Of a stretch of DNA of 64,000 nucleotides, positions 23,355 through 34,900 are shown piece after piece. The stretch covers positions 6,938,010-7,002,009 of the forward strand of contig NC_134144.1 in assembly GCF_033958435.1 (NCBI RefSeq), given 5' to 3'. Position 1 is the first letter of the stretch, and each line of letters starts with the position of its first letter. This DNA comes from Carettochelys insculpta. Taxonomy: Eukaryota > Chordata > Testudines > Carettochelyidae. Both the position numbers and the translations under genes were made by a program. The notes beneath the pieces were generated by a model. That model was not told the DNA's origin. It worked only from the letters and a program-made list of their open reading frames with translations, and ran no database searches.

Positions 23355-23910
23355 AGAGGTCTTATTATTCATTACAATTTCTGATTCGCAGGAAAAATAA
23401 TGGCTATGTGGAACAGGGATTCACTATGCAAGATACCTAAAATGTGGCATAAATAAATATTAGGAACCTGATCCTCTGTACCATTAATTTTCCTCTAGCA
23501 GTCTTGCTAAGCAAGTTACTTAACAAACATTTTTTTAAAAAGAAAAACTATAATAATTTTAAAATCTTTTGGAAGGTATTGTATAAATTGGAATTTTAGA
23601 AAATCTTGGTGTCCACATGTTCCTTTCATAAGCAAATAATGAATATTAGTAACCTTTGCAAAATTGAGCAAGAGGCTGATGTGCCCATGTTTTCATGCTG
23701 CTGCTTTTTTCTTTGAGGTTGGAATATGCTAAAATTTCCTGTGACTTTTCACTCTGATTTGAAATTTCAATAACCTTAAGTGAGACAGTGACATCTAGTG
23801 CCTGAAACAACACATTTGCTTAGACTCAAATTCTTTGAATTACTAGATTTGACAATATTTGAGAGGAAGTAGTACTTCCTATAACAGATTTGGAGCTATT
23901 ATATAATATC
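23355..23910. other. Gene-free unique sequence
   Basis: AT-rich, with no frame above 60 codons and no recognised repeat. Confidence 0.55.
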
Positions 23911-23913
23911 TTT

Positions 23914-24163
23914 GACTACCTCTATACTAGAAGCACCTGTCTGCAGACTTTACTGTCGGAAGAGACGTTCAGACAAAACTTCTGTTGACAAACCCCATCT
24001 ACACATAAAAGCGGATTGATCTTTTGATCCATTCCATCAACACAAGGGTCCCCCAGACCTTATACAAACATTTTTTTCCAACAGTTTTTGTTGAAAGAAC
24101 ATAATTTTGTGTGTAGATGCTCCGCAAGTTTTGTCTACAGAACTCTCTAGTGTAGACGTAGCC
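23914..24163. mobile_element. Harbinger-like MITE related to family C
   Basis: Begins GACTACCTCTATACTAG and ends CTAGTGTAGACGTAGCC, with TTT and ATT beside it. ACAAAACTTCTGTTGACAAA is shared with the 22959 element. Interior otherwise shorter and diverged. Confidence 0.7.
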
Positions 24164-24299
24164 ATTATGAATGCGGAAATGTAACAATTTTAAGAACATT
24201 GTAGGATACTGAGTCAGCAAGAGAATGTTATTGTATGGGTTTATTAGCATTTCTGGTGTGATGGTTTTGATCAAGCTTATATTCAGGGTAGTGGAATGT

Positions 24300-24660
24300 T
24301 TATTATGCCCAGAACAAAGCAAGCAGTCCTTTAGCACCTTAAAGACTCATACTTTATTTATTAGGTAATGAGCTTTCATGCAAAATACCCCCTTCTTCAG
24401 ATTCTGGAGCATTACTGAAAAAAGAACTGAGAAAAAACTCTGGAATCGGCTAAATATAAAAATTAAACAGGGTATAGTCCCTTTTCCCACTCAGTAGTAC
24501 CAGAGACAGTAGATTAGAGATAATGCTTGTGTAGTCCATGAAAGAAATATGCTATTGCTGGAGGTTGTAGATATTCGGGACAGTAACTTGAGCAAGTCCA
24601 ACATAAGTTGAATGAATAGCTTGTTTGTTATGGAACAACACATCGGAGGTGAGGAAAACT
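24300..24660 (-). repeat. Penelope-like element 3' region
   Basis: Reverse complement of the PLE 3' end: AGTCCTTTAGCACCTTAAAG, TTATTAGGTAATGAGCTTTC and CCCCCTTCTTCAG, then about 240 bp of upstream element sequence. It resembles the 25970 copy in layout (ATTGCTGA.. / GAGAAAAAA..). Confidence 0.75.
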
Positions 24661-25964
24661 TTCCTTTGTGAAAGAAATTAAAATATTTCAGCGTTTTTGT
24701 TCCAGATGGGTAGGAAAAGTTGAAATTTCCATTTTTTTTGTGTGTGTGTGTAACAGAAATTCCATGGGGGGTGGGGGGAACTATTTTATATGTCCCTGTG
24801 TTTTGTTTTGACTTTTTTCAATCAAAACAAAATGTTTTGACATTCACCCACCTGAAATGCTTCCTCCTGTTTTTATTGAATTGGGTTCATTTCAAGTCAG
24901 TTAACTAGAAAATGGCATTTTCTTAAAGAGGTGCATTGCCCTTCATTCTTACCCCCAGGCCAGGCTCTCTCTCTGGACTACATCTTCCATCCACAGCCAA
25001 AATTATGTGACTCTCATGATGCACCACAAAGCCAGTGGGAAACTTGTATTGCTTTATGGGAAGGCATCTTTCAGGGAGCCTGGTCCATAGAAAATAAGGG
25101 GAACCTGTTTTCTTTCAGGCCTGTGGGCAGCTTACAATATATATTTCCAGGTTTACTGTGTGTGCTGGTGGTACACATCCACACACAACCTCGCTATTGG
25201 CGTTGCACATAAGAAATTTGAATCCGCCCAAAAGAAAATTCGATCCGTCCAAGGATGGAAAATCTTAGTGGCAACACTGCTCCTCTGCCCTGCATGCTGT
25301 CAGGAGAGGGGTTAGGGCATCAGGGGAATGGGTGTGCATGGGTGTGGCCAATGGTGGAAGTGGGGAGGGGGCAGGGCCAGGCTGGCTGAAGGAGAGTGGG
25401 GGAGCAGGGCCAGTTGGAGTGGGGTTTGGGGCAGGGCCAGCTGGAAAGCTCAGGGTGAGGGGAGAACAGCAGGACACACTGTAGGGAGATGGTCCACATT
25501 TTACAAAAAAAGCAACCCCTGAATTACAGGTCTGTATAATCTTAGATCCAGCAGAAGAATCTTGACTCTGATTCCACATATGACATGGGCAGCTCTGCTG
25601 GGGTGGGAGATGATGGGGGGTATTAAAGCTGGGCAAGGAATTCATTTTTGTACCTAACACTCAAACCAAAACATCAGGAATAAAATTGTTTCTGGTCAAG
25701 TCGAAACAAAATCTTGGAGTTTTTTTTTTTTTTTTGTCTCACTTCTGGGGTTTTCTTTTTTTATAAAATCAATCTCGTCATGTTTCTAAATGAAACATTG
25801 TTTCAAAATGGAAGTGAAATGGTGTCTTTGGAAAATATCTAAATGAAACACTTTGACTTTTTCCAAGGAAAGTCATTTGGCAAAAACTATTCACCAAATA
25901 CATCACCCAAATTCACAAATAGTTTTGATCACACTGAAACTATACTTTTGGGGCAAGTAAACAT
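24661..25964. other. Gene-free sequence, low complexity and MITE traces
   Basis: Contains a TG-run (24740-24755), a hAT-like right end (GTCCAAGGATGG...TCTTAGTGGCAACACTG, about 25245-25282), a G-rich stretch with repeated GGGCAGGGCCAG (25368-25445) and a T-run at 25719-25736. Proline-rich frames up to 131 codons in the G-rich stretch reflect composition and are not called. Confidence 0.5.
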
Positions 25965-25969
25965 AGTCA

Positions 25970-26560
25970 GAACAAAACAAATAAAGCAGTACTGTACCAC
26001 CTTTGAGACTGACAATGTTATTTACTAGCTTTTGTGAGAAAGATGCACTTCTTCAGAGCTGGAGAATTGCTGAGAGAAAAAAAAAAGAAAAACTGAGAAA
26101 TCAGCTAAATAAGAGGTAAAAATGGGCAAAACCTCTGCAAAGTGTCTATTAAGTGGGATGTCTGCCATCCCTACGAATATCAATGGTGGGAAAATTGTCC
26201 TTGTAATGCGTAAGATAAATGAGATCTTTGTGGAGTCAGTGGTGATAGGTATCAAACTTCAAAATGAATTCCAGTTCAGATGTCTCCCTTCGTTATCTTA
26301 TCTTAGAATCTCTGTGTTGTATTATACAGACCTTTAAGTGATCAATAGTGTGTCCTGCTAAATTAAAATGCTCAATTACTGGTTTGTGTGTGTTCGAGTT
26401 CCTAATGTCTGAATACATCCAGTTTGTTCAATCACCAGGCTCTGGTGGATTTGAAAGGCTGTAGAAGGGTAAATCTTGTTTTCTTTTCAAGTCGTTTGAG
26501 GGGATAATCCCTAATACCTGAGCAATTCCCAAATTCTGTTCTAATTTATGCTCTGCCTCC
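25970..26560 (-). repeat. Penelope-like element 3' region, longer copy
   Basis: Reverse complement of a PLE 3' end: CACCTTTGAGACTGACAATG, TTTACTAGCTTTTGTGAG and GCACTTCTTCAGAGCTGG, followed by about 500 bp of upstream element sequence with no intact coding frame. Confidence 0.7.
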
Positions 26561-26639
26561 CATGTTTGGTACACCCTATGACAGGGTCAGGCGTGTGGGC
26601 TAGCTGTGAAGGGGTGAGAAAGCCCTGGTTAAATTAACA

Positions 26640-27070
26640 GATGGATACTTCAGGGCAGGGAGGAGCAGATGAGCTGGGGATGCAGCCATGGAGGGGCTGC
26701 TATAAATCAATTAGGGCCAGCTGGGCTCCCTTGAGGCTGCAACAGGACTGTTTAAAGGCCACCCTGACTGGGAGAAGGGGAGGAGAGCAGAGGAGGAAGT
26801 TGGAGTGAGGAGAGGAGCTGAGACCAAAGAAGGTGAGAGTGAGAAAGAGAGTTAGAGAGCAGAAAAAGAACACCAGTGTTGCCAGATAAGGCAGGGGAAG
26901 TGGGGAGTTCCCACAGGGAGTGTTGCCCCACAGGCAACCAGAGGGGCCTCTATCCCACACCCCCTCAGCCCTGGGTGAAGCATAGGACACATAGGAGCAA
27001 ACCACAGCTAGGACACATGGAGCTTTAGCTACCTGCATGACTGTGAGCTGAACAGGGGCCTTGAGGACAG
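26640..27070 (+). repeat. Unclassified sauropsid repeat, plus copy
   Basis: GC-richer segment with GGATACTTCAGGGCAGGG, TATAAATCAATTAGGGCCAG, a purine-rich tract and ACAGGGAGTGTTGCCCCACA. Part of it (AAATCAATTAGGGCCAGCTG) recurs in reverse at about 36265-36300, showing that it is dispersed. It may be LTR-like. A 133-codon minus-strand frame spanning it is not called. Confidence 0.5.
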
Positions 27071-27074
27071 GACA

Positions 27075-27345
27075 AGGAGCACTGGGCTTAAACAGCAGCA
27101 AGGGAGGTTTAGGTTGAACATTAGGAAAAACTTCCTATCTGTCAAGGTGGTTAAACACTGGAATGAATTGCCTAGGGAGGTTGTGGAATCTCCATCACTG
27201 GAGATATTTAAGAGCAGGTTAGACAGACATCTATTGGGGATGGGCTATATGGTGCTTGGTCGTGCAAGGAGGGCAGGGGACTGGATTTGATGACCTCTCA
27301 AGGTCCCTTCCAGTTCCAGTGTTCTATGATTCTGTGATTCTATAT
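27075..27345 (+). repeat. CR1 LINE 3' end, well preserved
   Basis: Sense-strand CR1: GGTTTAGGTTGAACATTAGG, AAAAACTTCCTATCTGTCAA, GTTGTGGAATCTCCATCACT and the terminal ATTCTATG-like octamers (GTTCTATGATTCTGTGATTC). One of the best preserved copies here. Confidence 0.92.
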
Positions 27346-28291
27346 GTGGAGTGGATGTCTGTGGACAGTTTTGGGGGGCAGAGGTAATTTAGGCCATAGC
27401 TAGCAAATGCACACAGGCCCATGTTTAATTTTAAGCATGCAAGTAGACTCAAAGTCAAGAGGATTATTCATATAAACATTACCTAAAATCTTTGCTGGAT
27501 CAGTGTTGTCACCTTGGAAAGAGGCAGCCGGAAATAAAGATTTGGGGGGAAACACTAATTGGATGATGAAATGCTTGTCTAGTTCAGACCCAGCTGAAAT
27601 GGAATACCTCACGGATGCAAAGGACAACACAAAGAAGGCGTATTGTAAACACAGTCTTTGCTGAACTCATCTTTCCTTTGAGACGGTCAAGTGTTTTCCC
27701 TGGATATTTAGCATTGCACACATCATTTATTCTATCCAAAATATGTGATGAATCCAAACAAGGGTTAATGATGAGTTGTGTTTACCTATAAACCTCTTGC
27801 TTTCCAATCATAAGGATTTAAATAGTTGTTCTTTACCCTTTATTTTAGGGACCATGATTGTTGGTTATTTTATTGGATTGTTTAAGGGTTTTGTTTTTTG
27901 GTGGTGGAGTTGTGGAAAAGTAACACTGACGAAAAATTTTACTGTCACTTTGTGCCAAATACAGGGTTTCAAAACCAGAAATGACTGTTTGATTTGACAG
28001 CATTTTCGAGCACAAATGATCAGGTGGCAATAATCTAAAATGTTTCATTCTTTCTGCTAAGCAGTCCACTAAAACAAATGGCTGGCTTTTGATTTATTGA
28101 GCCCTTGCTTTTTCCTTGACAATTTTTGTTTAGGTTTTGAAGAGTGCTTTTTGGCTACGTCCCAAAACAGTCCATTTTTTTCCAAAATGAGAGATTCTTA
28201 TCACAATAATATTAGGAATGCATCTCCTGCAAGAGACTGGATGGCTATGGGGATCGGACATAAGTATATGTTAAACTTTGCCTAAAGGGTC
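27346..28291. other. Gene-free unique sequence
   Basis: AT-rich. The frames of 62-76 codons on both strands show no recognisable domain. Confidence 0.5.
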
Positions 28292-28391
28292 TAAGGATAT
28301 GTCTACACTTACAGGAAAACTGAATGCTGGTGGTCAGTTTTCAGGAGCTCGACTTAGCATGCCTAGCAGGGATCCACTAAATCGAACTGTC

Positions 28392-29107
28392 ATGGAGCTG
28401 CTGCTGTCCCCAGTAGTCCTGGCAGTCACAAACCTCGTTGCCAGCTCTGCCCACATATACACACCAGCAACATCATTACAGGACCTAACCAGATCAGCCA
28501 CACCATCGTGGGTTCATTCAGCTGCACATCTACCAATGTAATTTATGCCATCATGTGCCAGCAATGCCCCTCTGCCATATACATCGGACAAACTGGACAG
28601 TCCCTACGTAAAAGAATAAATGCACACAAATCAGATATCAGAAATGGCAATATACAAAAACCCATAGGAGAGCACTTCAATCTCCCAGGACACACAGTAG
28701 CAGATTTAAAAGTAGCTATCCTGCAGCAAAGAAATTTCAAGAACAGACTCCAAAGAGAAATTGCTGAGCTACAATTCATCTGCAAATCCAATACCCTCAG
28801 CTCAGGATTAAACAAAGACTGTGAATGGCTGGCTAAATACAAAAGCAGCTTCCCCTCCCTTGATGTTCACACCTCCAGATCTACTGATGACAATACAACT
28901 CAGCCTGCCTGACTGAGCTAACCTCGTTATCCCCAGCCTTGCTCTAGCCTATTTATACCTGGCCTTGCAGATTTCCAGGACCAGCATCTGAAGAAGTGAG
29001 TTAACTCACGAAAGCTCATGCTCTAAACTTTTCTGTTAGTCTATAAGGTGCCACAGGACCCTTTGTTGCTGCTACAGATCCAGACTAACACGGCTACCCC
29101 TCTGATA
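28392..29107 (+). mobile_element. Penelope-like element, C-terminal coding region and 3' end
   Basis: A 5'-truncated PLE. Coding sequence in one frame ends at the stop 28910-28912, followed by a 3' tail of CATCTGAAGAAGTGAGTTAA, CTCACGAAAGCTCATGCTC, GTTAGTCTATAAGGTGCCAC and ACACGGCTACCCCTCTGATA. This tail is the motif set used to recognise the other PLE ends in the window. PLEs combine a reverse transcriptase with a GIY-YIG endonuclease; the reverse transcriptase is missing here. Confidence 0.85.
28439..28912 (+). pseudogene. GIY-YIG endonuclease domain of Penelope-like element
   Basis: The frame is open from before a CQLC motif (28439-28450) through CPHIHTSNIITG to the stop. Counting from the GTG codon at 28508, the hallmark residues are Tyr13 in VIYAI, the IYIGQTGQSLRKRINAH block at 24-40 (Tyr25, Arg34/36, His40) and Glu55 in IGEHFN. 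This order, Cys motif then GIY-YIG nuclease near the C-terminus, is the known layout of PLE proteins, where the nuclease nicks target DNA. All expected catalytic positions appear retained and there is no internal stop, but with the reverse transcriptase lost this copy cannot transpose alone. The GTG is only the first codon of the listed frame; no true start is expected in a fragment. Confidence 0.8.
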
Positions 29108-29261
29108 CAAAGAGTAAGGGAACTCACCAAGAGAGATTCTCCCATCGGCCTTCCGTTGTTTGCAGAGTGGCAAAAATTGATTTTAGATAAATCGACACCA
29201 GCTACGCAGTTCTCATAGCTGGATTTGCGTATCTATTTTACCTGCTAGCATAGACCTGGTT

Positions 29262-31009
29262 TTCATTATATGTATTTTCCTGTGGTCACATCTCTGCATT
29301 TTACTTACATTCAATTCTAGTTTGATGAATCACCAATGTGGACTGAGATTCAGCAAGGCACTTAAATACAAGTTTGAATTTTAAACAGACAAGTTTTAAG
29401 AACAACAGCGTGTCCTGAAATCAGTGGGACAACTTATGTCCTTGAAGTTAAACTTTTGTATAAACATTTTCAAAAGCAAAAAGAGCAGTGGTTTCTACCT
29501 ATCATGGCTGATGTGCAGGGTGGCATTATTAAAGTGGTTAATAGTAATAATATGTTGGTTTGTTCTTTAGGAGCTTTAAAGTTGTCTTTATTTATGCAAA
29601 GTACTTTAATTGCCTTGCTGCTTGTAAGAGCTGAAGCTAAAAAACGCAGGAACTAAAGGTGAAAATCCACAGTTGTGAATATTAATGTAGCTTTATTGCA
29701 TCATCTTTCCCTAGTTATTGTTGATGGACAAATGGAAATGCCCTTGCAAGTGACAGCTATTTCTTTAAAAGGTGGCTTGTCTACTAATTCTTAATTGCCA
29801 TAATAAAATGGCTCATAAAATGCTGGGTATTTTTTAAAAAGGTCAACATGAAAATGGCAGAACAAACATAATAGCATGATTAGATACAGCTCCAGCTTTT
29901 CTGTTTAATGGGAATCTTAGTGATTCTGTAAAATTAACAGTACACATCATAAAACACGTGACTTTGCGTAGCAAGCGGCACGTGAGAGTTTGCAGAGCAA
30001 TTTTTGTAGGTATGTTTTATGAAATCCAACCACGAGAAAACTCATTTATTTATGCCTCTGCAAATCCTGAAACACTTAAGTCAGTGTAAATTCTGATTAA
30101 ATATTAAGTAAAACCATCTGGCTTTAATGTACACTTTAAGGCCAATTCACATATGGTATTGCACAAGATTATAAATTCAGATATAAATAAATCATGCAGC
30201 TGCGTAATGTTAAATATCTTTTTATCGTATTGTGTTTGCCAGCAGTACTTGTTGAAAAAGACAAGCATAAAAATCGTATGCATCCAAAGCAATGGTGTAC
30301 ATACCTACAGAATATGTAAACTGGTCCAGATTTTAATGTCACCAGTGATTTTGGATGCTGTGGTTTTGGGGTTCACCTTGAAAGGAGAACTTATAGAGGG
30401 CTTGATTATAGAGCATGGGAGTGAAAGCCTGATCCCATTGACTTTAGTAAGGGTTTTGTCTGTGGTTTCAATAGGGCCAATATTTCGTACTGCATCATCT
30501 GTGGACAAGACCGGGCTTTCTCTTCAACCTGACAGCATGACTCCTTCAAGATGTCAGTCAGGAAGAGGTGAGGTATTTTTACAAGCTGTTCCCTAGGGTT
30601 TCCAGGGAATGATACTTCATAGAACAGCTAGTCCATGTCTGTAGGGAGCACCTGGGAGCTTTTGTCATATGGCATTTCTTTTGGAGGACTTTTAAAGAGA
30701 CGTTCCAACAGCATGTGGCATAATGCAGAAGAATTTCTCCAAAGTCATGTACCCTGCATCCTGCAGCTGAGGGGAAATTGTTACATTTCTCAGTTGGGTT
30801 GAGAGGTCAGTCATTTCCAAATGGGAAAATGGATCATTTATCTGAAAGAGAAATTAGAACTGAGTGTGTTGGTCGGATCACGAATTGGGAGCACCCTTTT
30901 TAATATATGAATTCTCTGTTGTATTGTTTTCTTTTGAGAAAGGGACTTTACGCTTGAAGCCAACTACAAAACCAGCACAGTTGCCTAGGATAATTGCAGT
31001 GTGCAATGA
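29262..31009. other. Gene-free unique AT-rich sequence
   Basis: No recognised repeats. A 147-codon plus-strand frame (30153-30596) starts in AT-rich DNA and shows no family signature; its upstream context has no CpG island or splice signal. I leave it uncalled. Confidence 0.45.
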
Positions 31010-31680
31010 AGTGAACTAGGCCCAGAGCCCCCAGACTGGAGGCCTCAGGGTTCTGCCACACCCCTAAAGAATAGCAGAAGAAAAAATTCTGTATGTGGCC
31101 TAGTGTAGTTGCAGGGAAGCAGCCAATGAGAGGGGCTTCAGGAATCAGCCAATCAGGGCCAAGGGGAGCCTATAAAAAGGAGCTTCTGCACCAGAGACAG
31201 GCAGCTCCTTACTGGAGCTAGAGGTTTGCAGATGGTGGTCCTGGCTGATCAAGGCAACTGTAGGACAATAGACAGCTCAGTGCTAGTAGGGGCTCGGGGA
31301 GGAAGAACACCTGGCTGGCTACTGGGGTTAAATTTAGAAGTGCACTGAGGTTAATGGTAGGCTATCGGTGAAGGCTGCGGTCATGGGCAAGTCCCATATG
31401 GAACTGAGCTGGGCGCTGGAGTAGAGGATAGGCCTGGTTTTCCCTTGCCTCCCACCCAGGCCACTGAGGAAAGGCTCACAACTGGTCAGCACTGAATGCC
31501 CCCTAGAAGAGGACTGAATTGGAGACTGGAAAGTAGGAGCCAGAACAGGGTGAAATCATTTCCTCCAGGAAGGAAGGCCAAGGTATAACCCGATACCGGG
31601 GCATGAACTGTTTTAAATTCATGCGCACCTAACCAGCAGGGGGTGTTCACAAGAGGTAAGTCCCAGGCCATTACACTGGA
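31010..31680 (+). repeat. LTR-like repeat with CCAAT and TATA boxes
   Basis: GC-richer segment with two CCAAT boxes (31123-31127 and CCAATCAG at 31149-31156), TATAAAAAG at 31171-31179 and a purine-rich downstream part ending near CACCTAACCAGCAGGGGGTG and GGTAAGTCCCAGG. Boxes at this spacing would give transcription starting near 31200. Sauropsid solo LTRs often look like this, but I find no internal retroviral region, no clear TG...CA ends and no TSD. Confidence 0.45.
31171..31179 (+). promoter_or_regulatory. TATA box candidate in LTR-like repeat
   Basis: TATAAAAAG preceded by CCAATCAG 15 bases upstream and CCAATGAG about 44 bases upstream. The spacing is right for an RNA polymerase II core promoter. 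Activity is inferred only. Confidence 0.45.
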
Positions 31681-31745
31681 CGTGTTATTGAACTTCATAT
31701 TATGCTTTAGATGCAATGTATTTTGGATGACTTTAGATTTTGTGT

Positions 31746-31910
31746 AGTAACAGAGAGGTAGCTGTATTAGTCTGTATTCTAACAAAACAAACCAGCAGTC
31801 ATGTAGCACATTAAAGATGAACAAATTGATTTATTAGGTGATGAGCTTTCGTGGGATAGACCCACTTCTTCAGATCTGTTGTTAGTCTTTAAAGTGCTAC
31901 ATGATCACTC
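31746..31910. mobile_element. Fold-back Penelope-like insertion 1
   Basis: The left arm is the reverse complement of a PLE 3' end (GTAACAGAGAGGTAGCTGTA, AGCACATTAAAGATGAACAA, GGTGATGAGCTTTCGTGGG, CCCACTTCTTCAGATCTG). It is joined directly to a forward copy (TTGTTAGTCTTTAAAGTGCT) truncated before the last ~40 bases. TTTTGTGT flanks both sides (31738-31745 and 31911-31918), but the right copy could be element sequence, so the TSD is uncertain. Confidence 0.7.
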
Positions 31911-31918
31911 TTTTGTGT

Positions 31919-34900
31919 TTTCAGAGTTTGTGGTATTCCTTTCTGACCATTATAAAAGCAGTCTATAAAAGCCCTTAAAAACTGCAGAAACTCGGTGACC
32001 ACTTTATCCTCGGCTACACTGCTTGTGTTGAAGAAAGCTGAAATCACATCAGGGTTATTAACATTTAATAGTTGCTCCTGTGGCTGTGAAGTAATTACTT
32101 CTCCTAATGTCTTTCTCTATCAAGGATTTCTATTGTAATACTTGATGCAAAATGATTCTAGTGACATTATAAACTATAATGTAATGTCTCATAATGTCAA
32201 CTGTTAGTACTATGAGGGAACCATTCTGTTATGGCTTATATTAGATTAGACACTCGCAAACTAAGCCAAATCCCAAGACAAAGGCCTGATGGCAACAGTC
32301 ATCTCTTGTTTCAAAGTGATGGCTGAGCTGAATGTTTGCAGTGAATGTGGGAACAAATAGTCATTGTATCACACGATCAGCTGGTACACGCCATAGAATC
32401 CCATTGACATGACAGTTAAAATTTGCACCTTTACACCAGCTGAAAGTTTGGCCTGTTGTAGGTGGGTCCAAGGCGACCATCCCCTACGACTTTATAAATG
32501 TGTGGCCTTTGGTGACGTGTGGCTAAAAAATACAGTTTAGTGGTAGCTTTATTGTGTTGATTACTGTCAAATACCTTGTTCCCTACGTGGGTTAAACTTG
32601 AGGCTGGCTGGGATTATACAGATGGAATTTTCACTGTATGGTTCTAAGCAATGAAAAGGAAGTGGGCAGGGCTTAGTGTTCTGTTCCTTGCCCCATGAAA
32701 CACACAGGGAATTTAGCACCTTATTTGGAACGGTTCCCCCAAAACTACACCAAATCAGGGAAGATGTGCAGAGAAGTGAAAACCAACAGCATAAAAGCCT
32801 ATTGCTCTATATTACCTTCCAAACCTCTTCTCCCTAAAATGGTACATTTTGCAGTGGTGAAAATACTGAAAATAAGGTCCATTGCCTTTTAGAATTGCTT
32901 TGTGAGAATAAAGCATGTTCTTAAGCCCTTTTCTGCAAAGCATCTTGCATGATCAGTGCCTACGGTACTTTTATTTACAGCGTTAGATGCTGCTCATCAG
33001 ACATGTATTGTCTGAGAAAATGAAACCCCCTGAAGATGAGCAGGGTTTCATTGATTTTGATGGGCTTTCAGTGAGTTATACTTCCATCAGCCAGTAACAC
33101 AGTCCCATCTCTTCCAAGGAAACAGTTAATGCTGGTCTCTGGCTCTTTCTCACTCTGAGAACCTTGGCCAAGCTTTTCTGTAGTCTCTTCACTGAGGAAT
33201 GTGGATTTAGCAGAAATAACTAGCTCACATTTGAATTCAGTTCCAATCTACTTGCTCCTGGCAGAAGAAGAGGAACAGACTTGACAACATTAAGCCAATT
33301 GTCAGCCATAGGTACTACTACTTCAGCCAACTAGAACCAGTCTAGTATTTATTTTTATGTGCCACAACTGGAACTTTTTATCTGAACTCCTTGCTGCTTC
33401 AGTGGTTCAGCTATAAGAGAACCTGAACAAGAGCCAACCTAGATTTTCATTTTCTCCTGAAAGTCCATCCTTTTTTTCTACCCTCTAACTTTGTTTTATT
33501 GGCTCTGTGAGGTGAGGGAAGAAAGTATCAACATGTGTCCATCCTCCTTCAAAACAAGCAGCTTCCAGATATGAACTGGTTGCTTGCAAAAAGCTGGTTG
33601 GATTTTTGATTGCACTTAGCCAGCATCTGCTTGGCAATGATTAGTAACTTACTAGATTGTATTTTTTTTCCTTTCTTTGAGGAATCTCATACAGGCCCCA
33701 GTCAGAGGCAGGACCCCACAAGAGAACGTGTCCCTATTGATCTGATGAACTTCTTGCCACCACTATAATAGGTTCACAGTGTGATAAATCAGTGGTGGAG
33801 TTTCAGCATCAAATCTAAGCTTCTTTCATTTGGAGCCTTAGTTAACATTTTTTTTTAAAAAACCACCTTTGACGTATGTTGCTTAGCTGGTTGATTCACG
33901 AAATAACGGGATTTCTCTGCACTTTTCACTCATGCTAGAAGAGAAGCAGCTGATAAGAATGTAAAACACAAGCATTTGGTTCCAGCTAGCTAGCTTCACA
34001 GTAGAAAACTTGGTCATATTTCTACTTTTCATATAGCCCCATTTAAAAATGATGGGAAGACCTGGTGTATACATTATGCAGAATTTGGCCCACATTTAAT
34101 TAATTTAGATCTACCATTTATCCTGCACATTCACGGTCTGCAATCCAGCTAAATTAGACCAAAGAGTTCTGTACAGACACTGGAGTTAGATCCTACTTTT
34201 CTTTTGTTTTCTATTTTTCAAGCTCCATTTATTACTAAGCCTAATAAACAGGTGATTTTGTTTTTCAGGAAATCCTCCACCTGTGCAATAGCACTCCTGA
34301 TGCTCCCTGATAGCAATGGCAGGAGAGCTAGTGAAGAATAGCTACTTTTTACCTTTGGGTTAGAAGGTACAACACTGAAAACTTGATCTGTACACATTGG
34401 TTATATTAAATGTCCTTAAAATTGCCAGCATAGACAGACTCTAACTATACAACCATAGAATAGGTGGGATTTAGACCTTTTCTGATGCAGAAATTAATGG
34501 GGCTGGATTTACCAACCGCTACCATTTCTTGTATCTTGAGAATTTGCTCAGATACTCTGATGATCAGAATTGTACGCTGGACAGATACAGTCAAGTAATT
34601 GCTAGTTTGTGCTGAAACACAATGGGTCATATTCCTTCCAAAGGTATGTGTGAGCTAAGGGCGTTTGGATAACAAGTAGCTCGTGTACAATAAATAACAT
34701 TATTGCAGGTGTAAACTTTTTTATGACAAGGTGGATACTATTGTTCACATGCTTATCTTGTGAATCTGTAGCAGCATCTCTTACTTCTCTCTTCACAGAA
34801 CTTGGTACCAGCTTCCTCTCCAAAATTACCCACAGTTTGTGTCTATGATCAGAGTGTAATTAATTTGGGGCAAGCGAGTCAGAGAAATGCTACTAATAAT

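Larger units (their letters stand above)
28295..29259 (-). mobile_element. Family A MITE split by a Penelope-like insertion
   Basis: Left part 28295 to about 28391 starts GGATATGTCTACACTTACAG after TAA. Right part from about 29113 to 29259 reads GTAAGGGAACTC, GAGAGATTCTCCCATCGGCC and ends TAGCATAGACCTGG. The parts are family A in the same inverse orientation as 6769, separated by the PLE at 28392-29107. The junction sequences show no clear TSD. Confidence 0.7.

Noticed and set aside
22887..23372. 161-codon minus-strand frame
   Set aside because: It coincides with the family C MITE (22959-23352); the openness comes from its repeated GTTGACAG motifs.
25265..25660. 131-codon proline-rich minus-strand frame
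   Set aside because: It results from the G-rich low-complexity stretch on the plus strand; no start context or family.
26700..27101. 133-codon minus-strand frame
   Set aside because: It runs antisense through a dispersed purine-rich repeat into a CR1 end.
30153..30596. 147-codon plus-strand frame
   Set aside because: No domain, no splice or promoter context, and it crosses from AT-rich to ordinary sequence. Treated as chance, though not disproved.
31010..31680. Endogenous retrovirus
   Set aside because: Only an LTR-like promoter segment is seen; no gag, protease, polymerase or envelope coding pattern and no paired LTR occur in the window.
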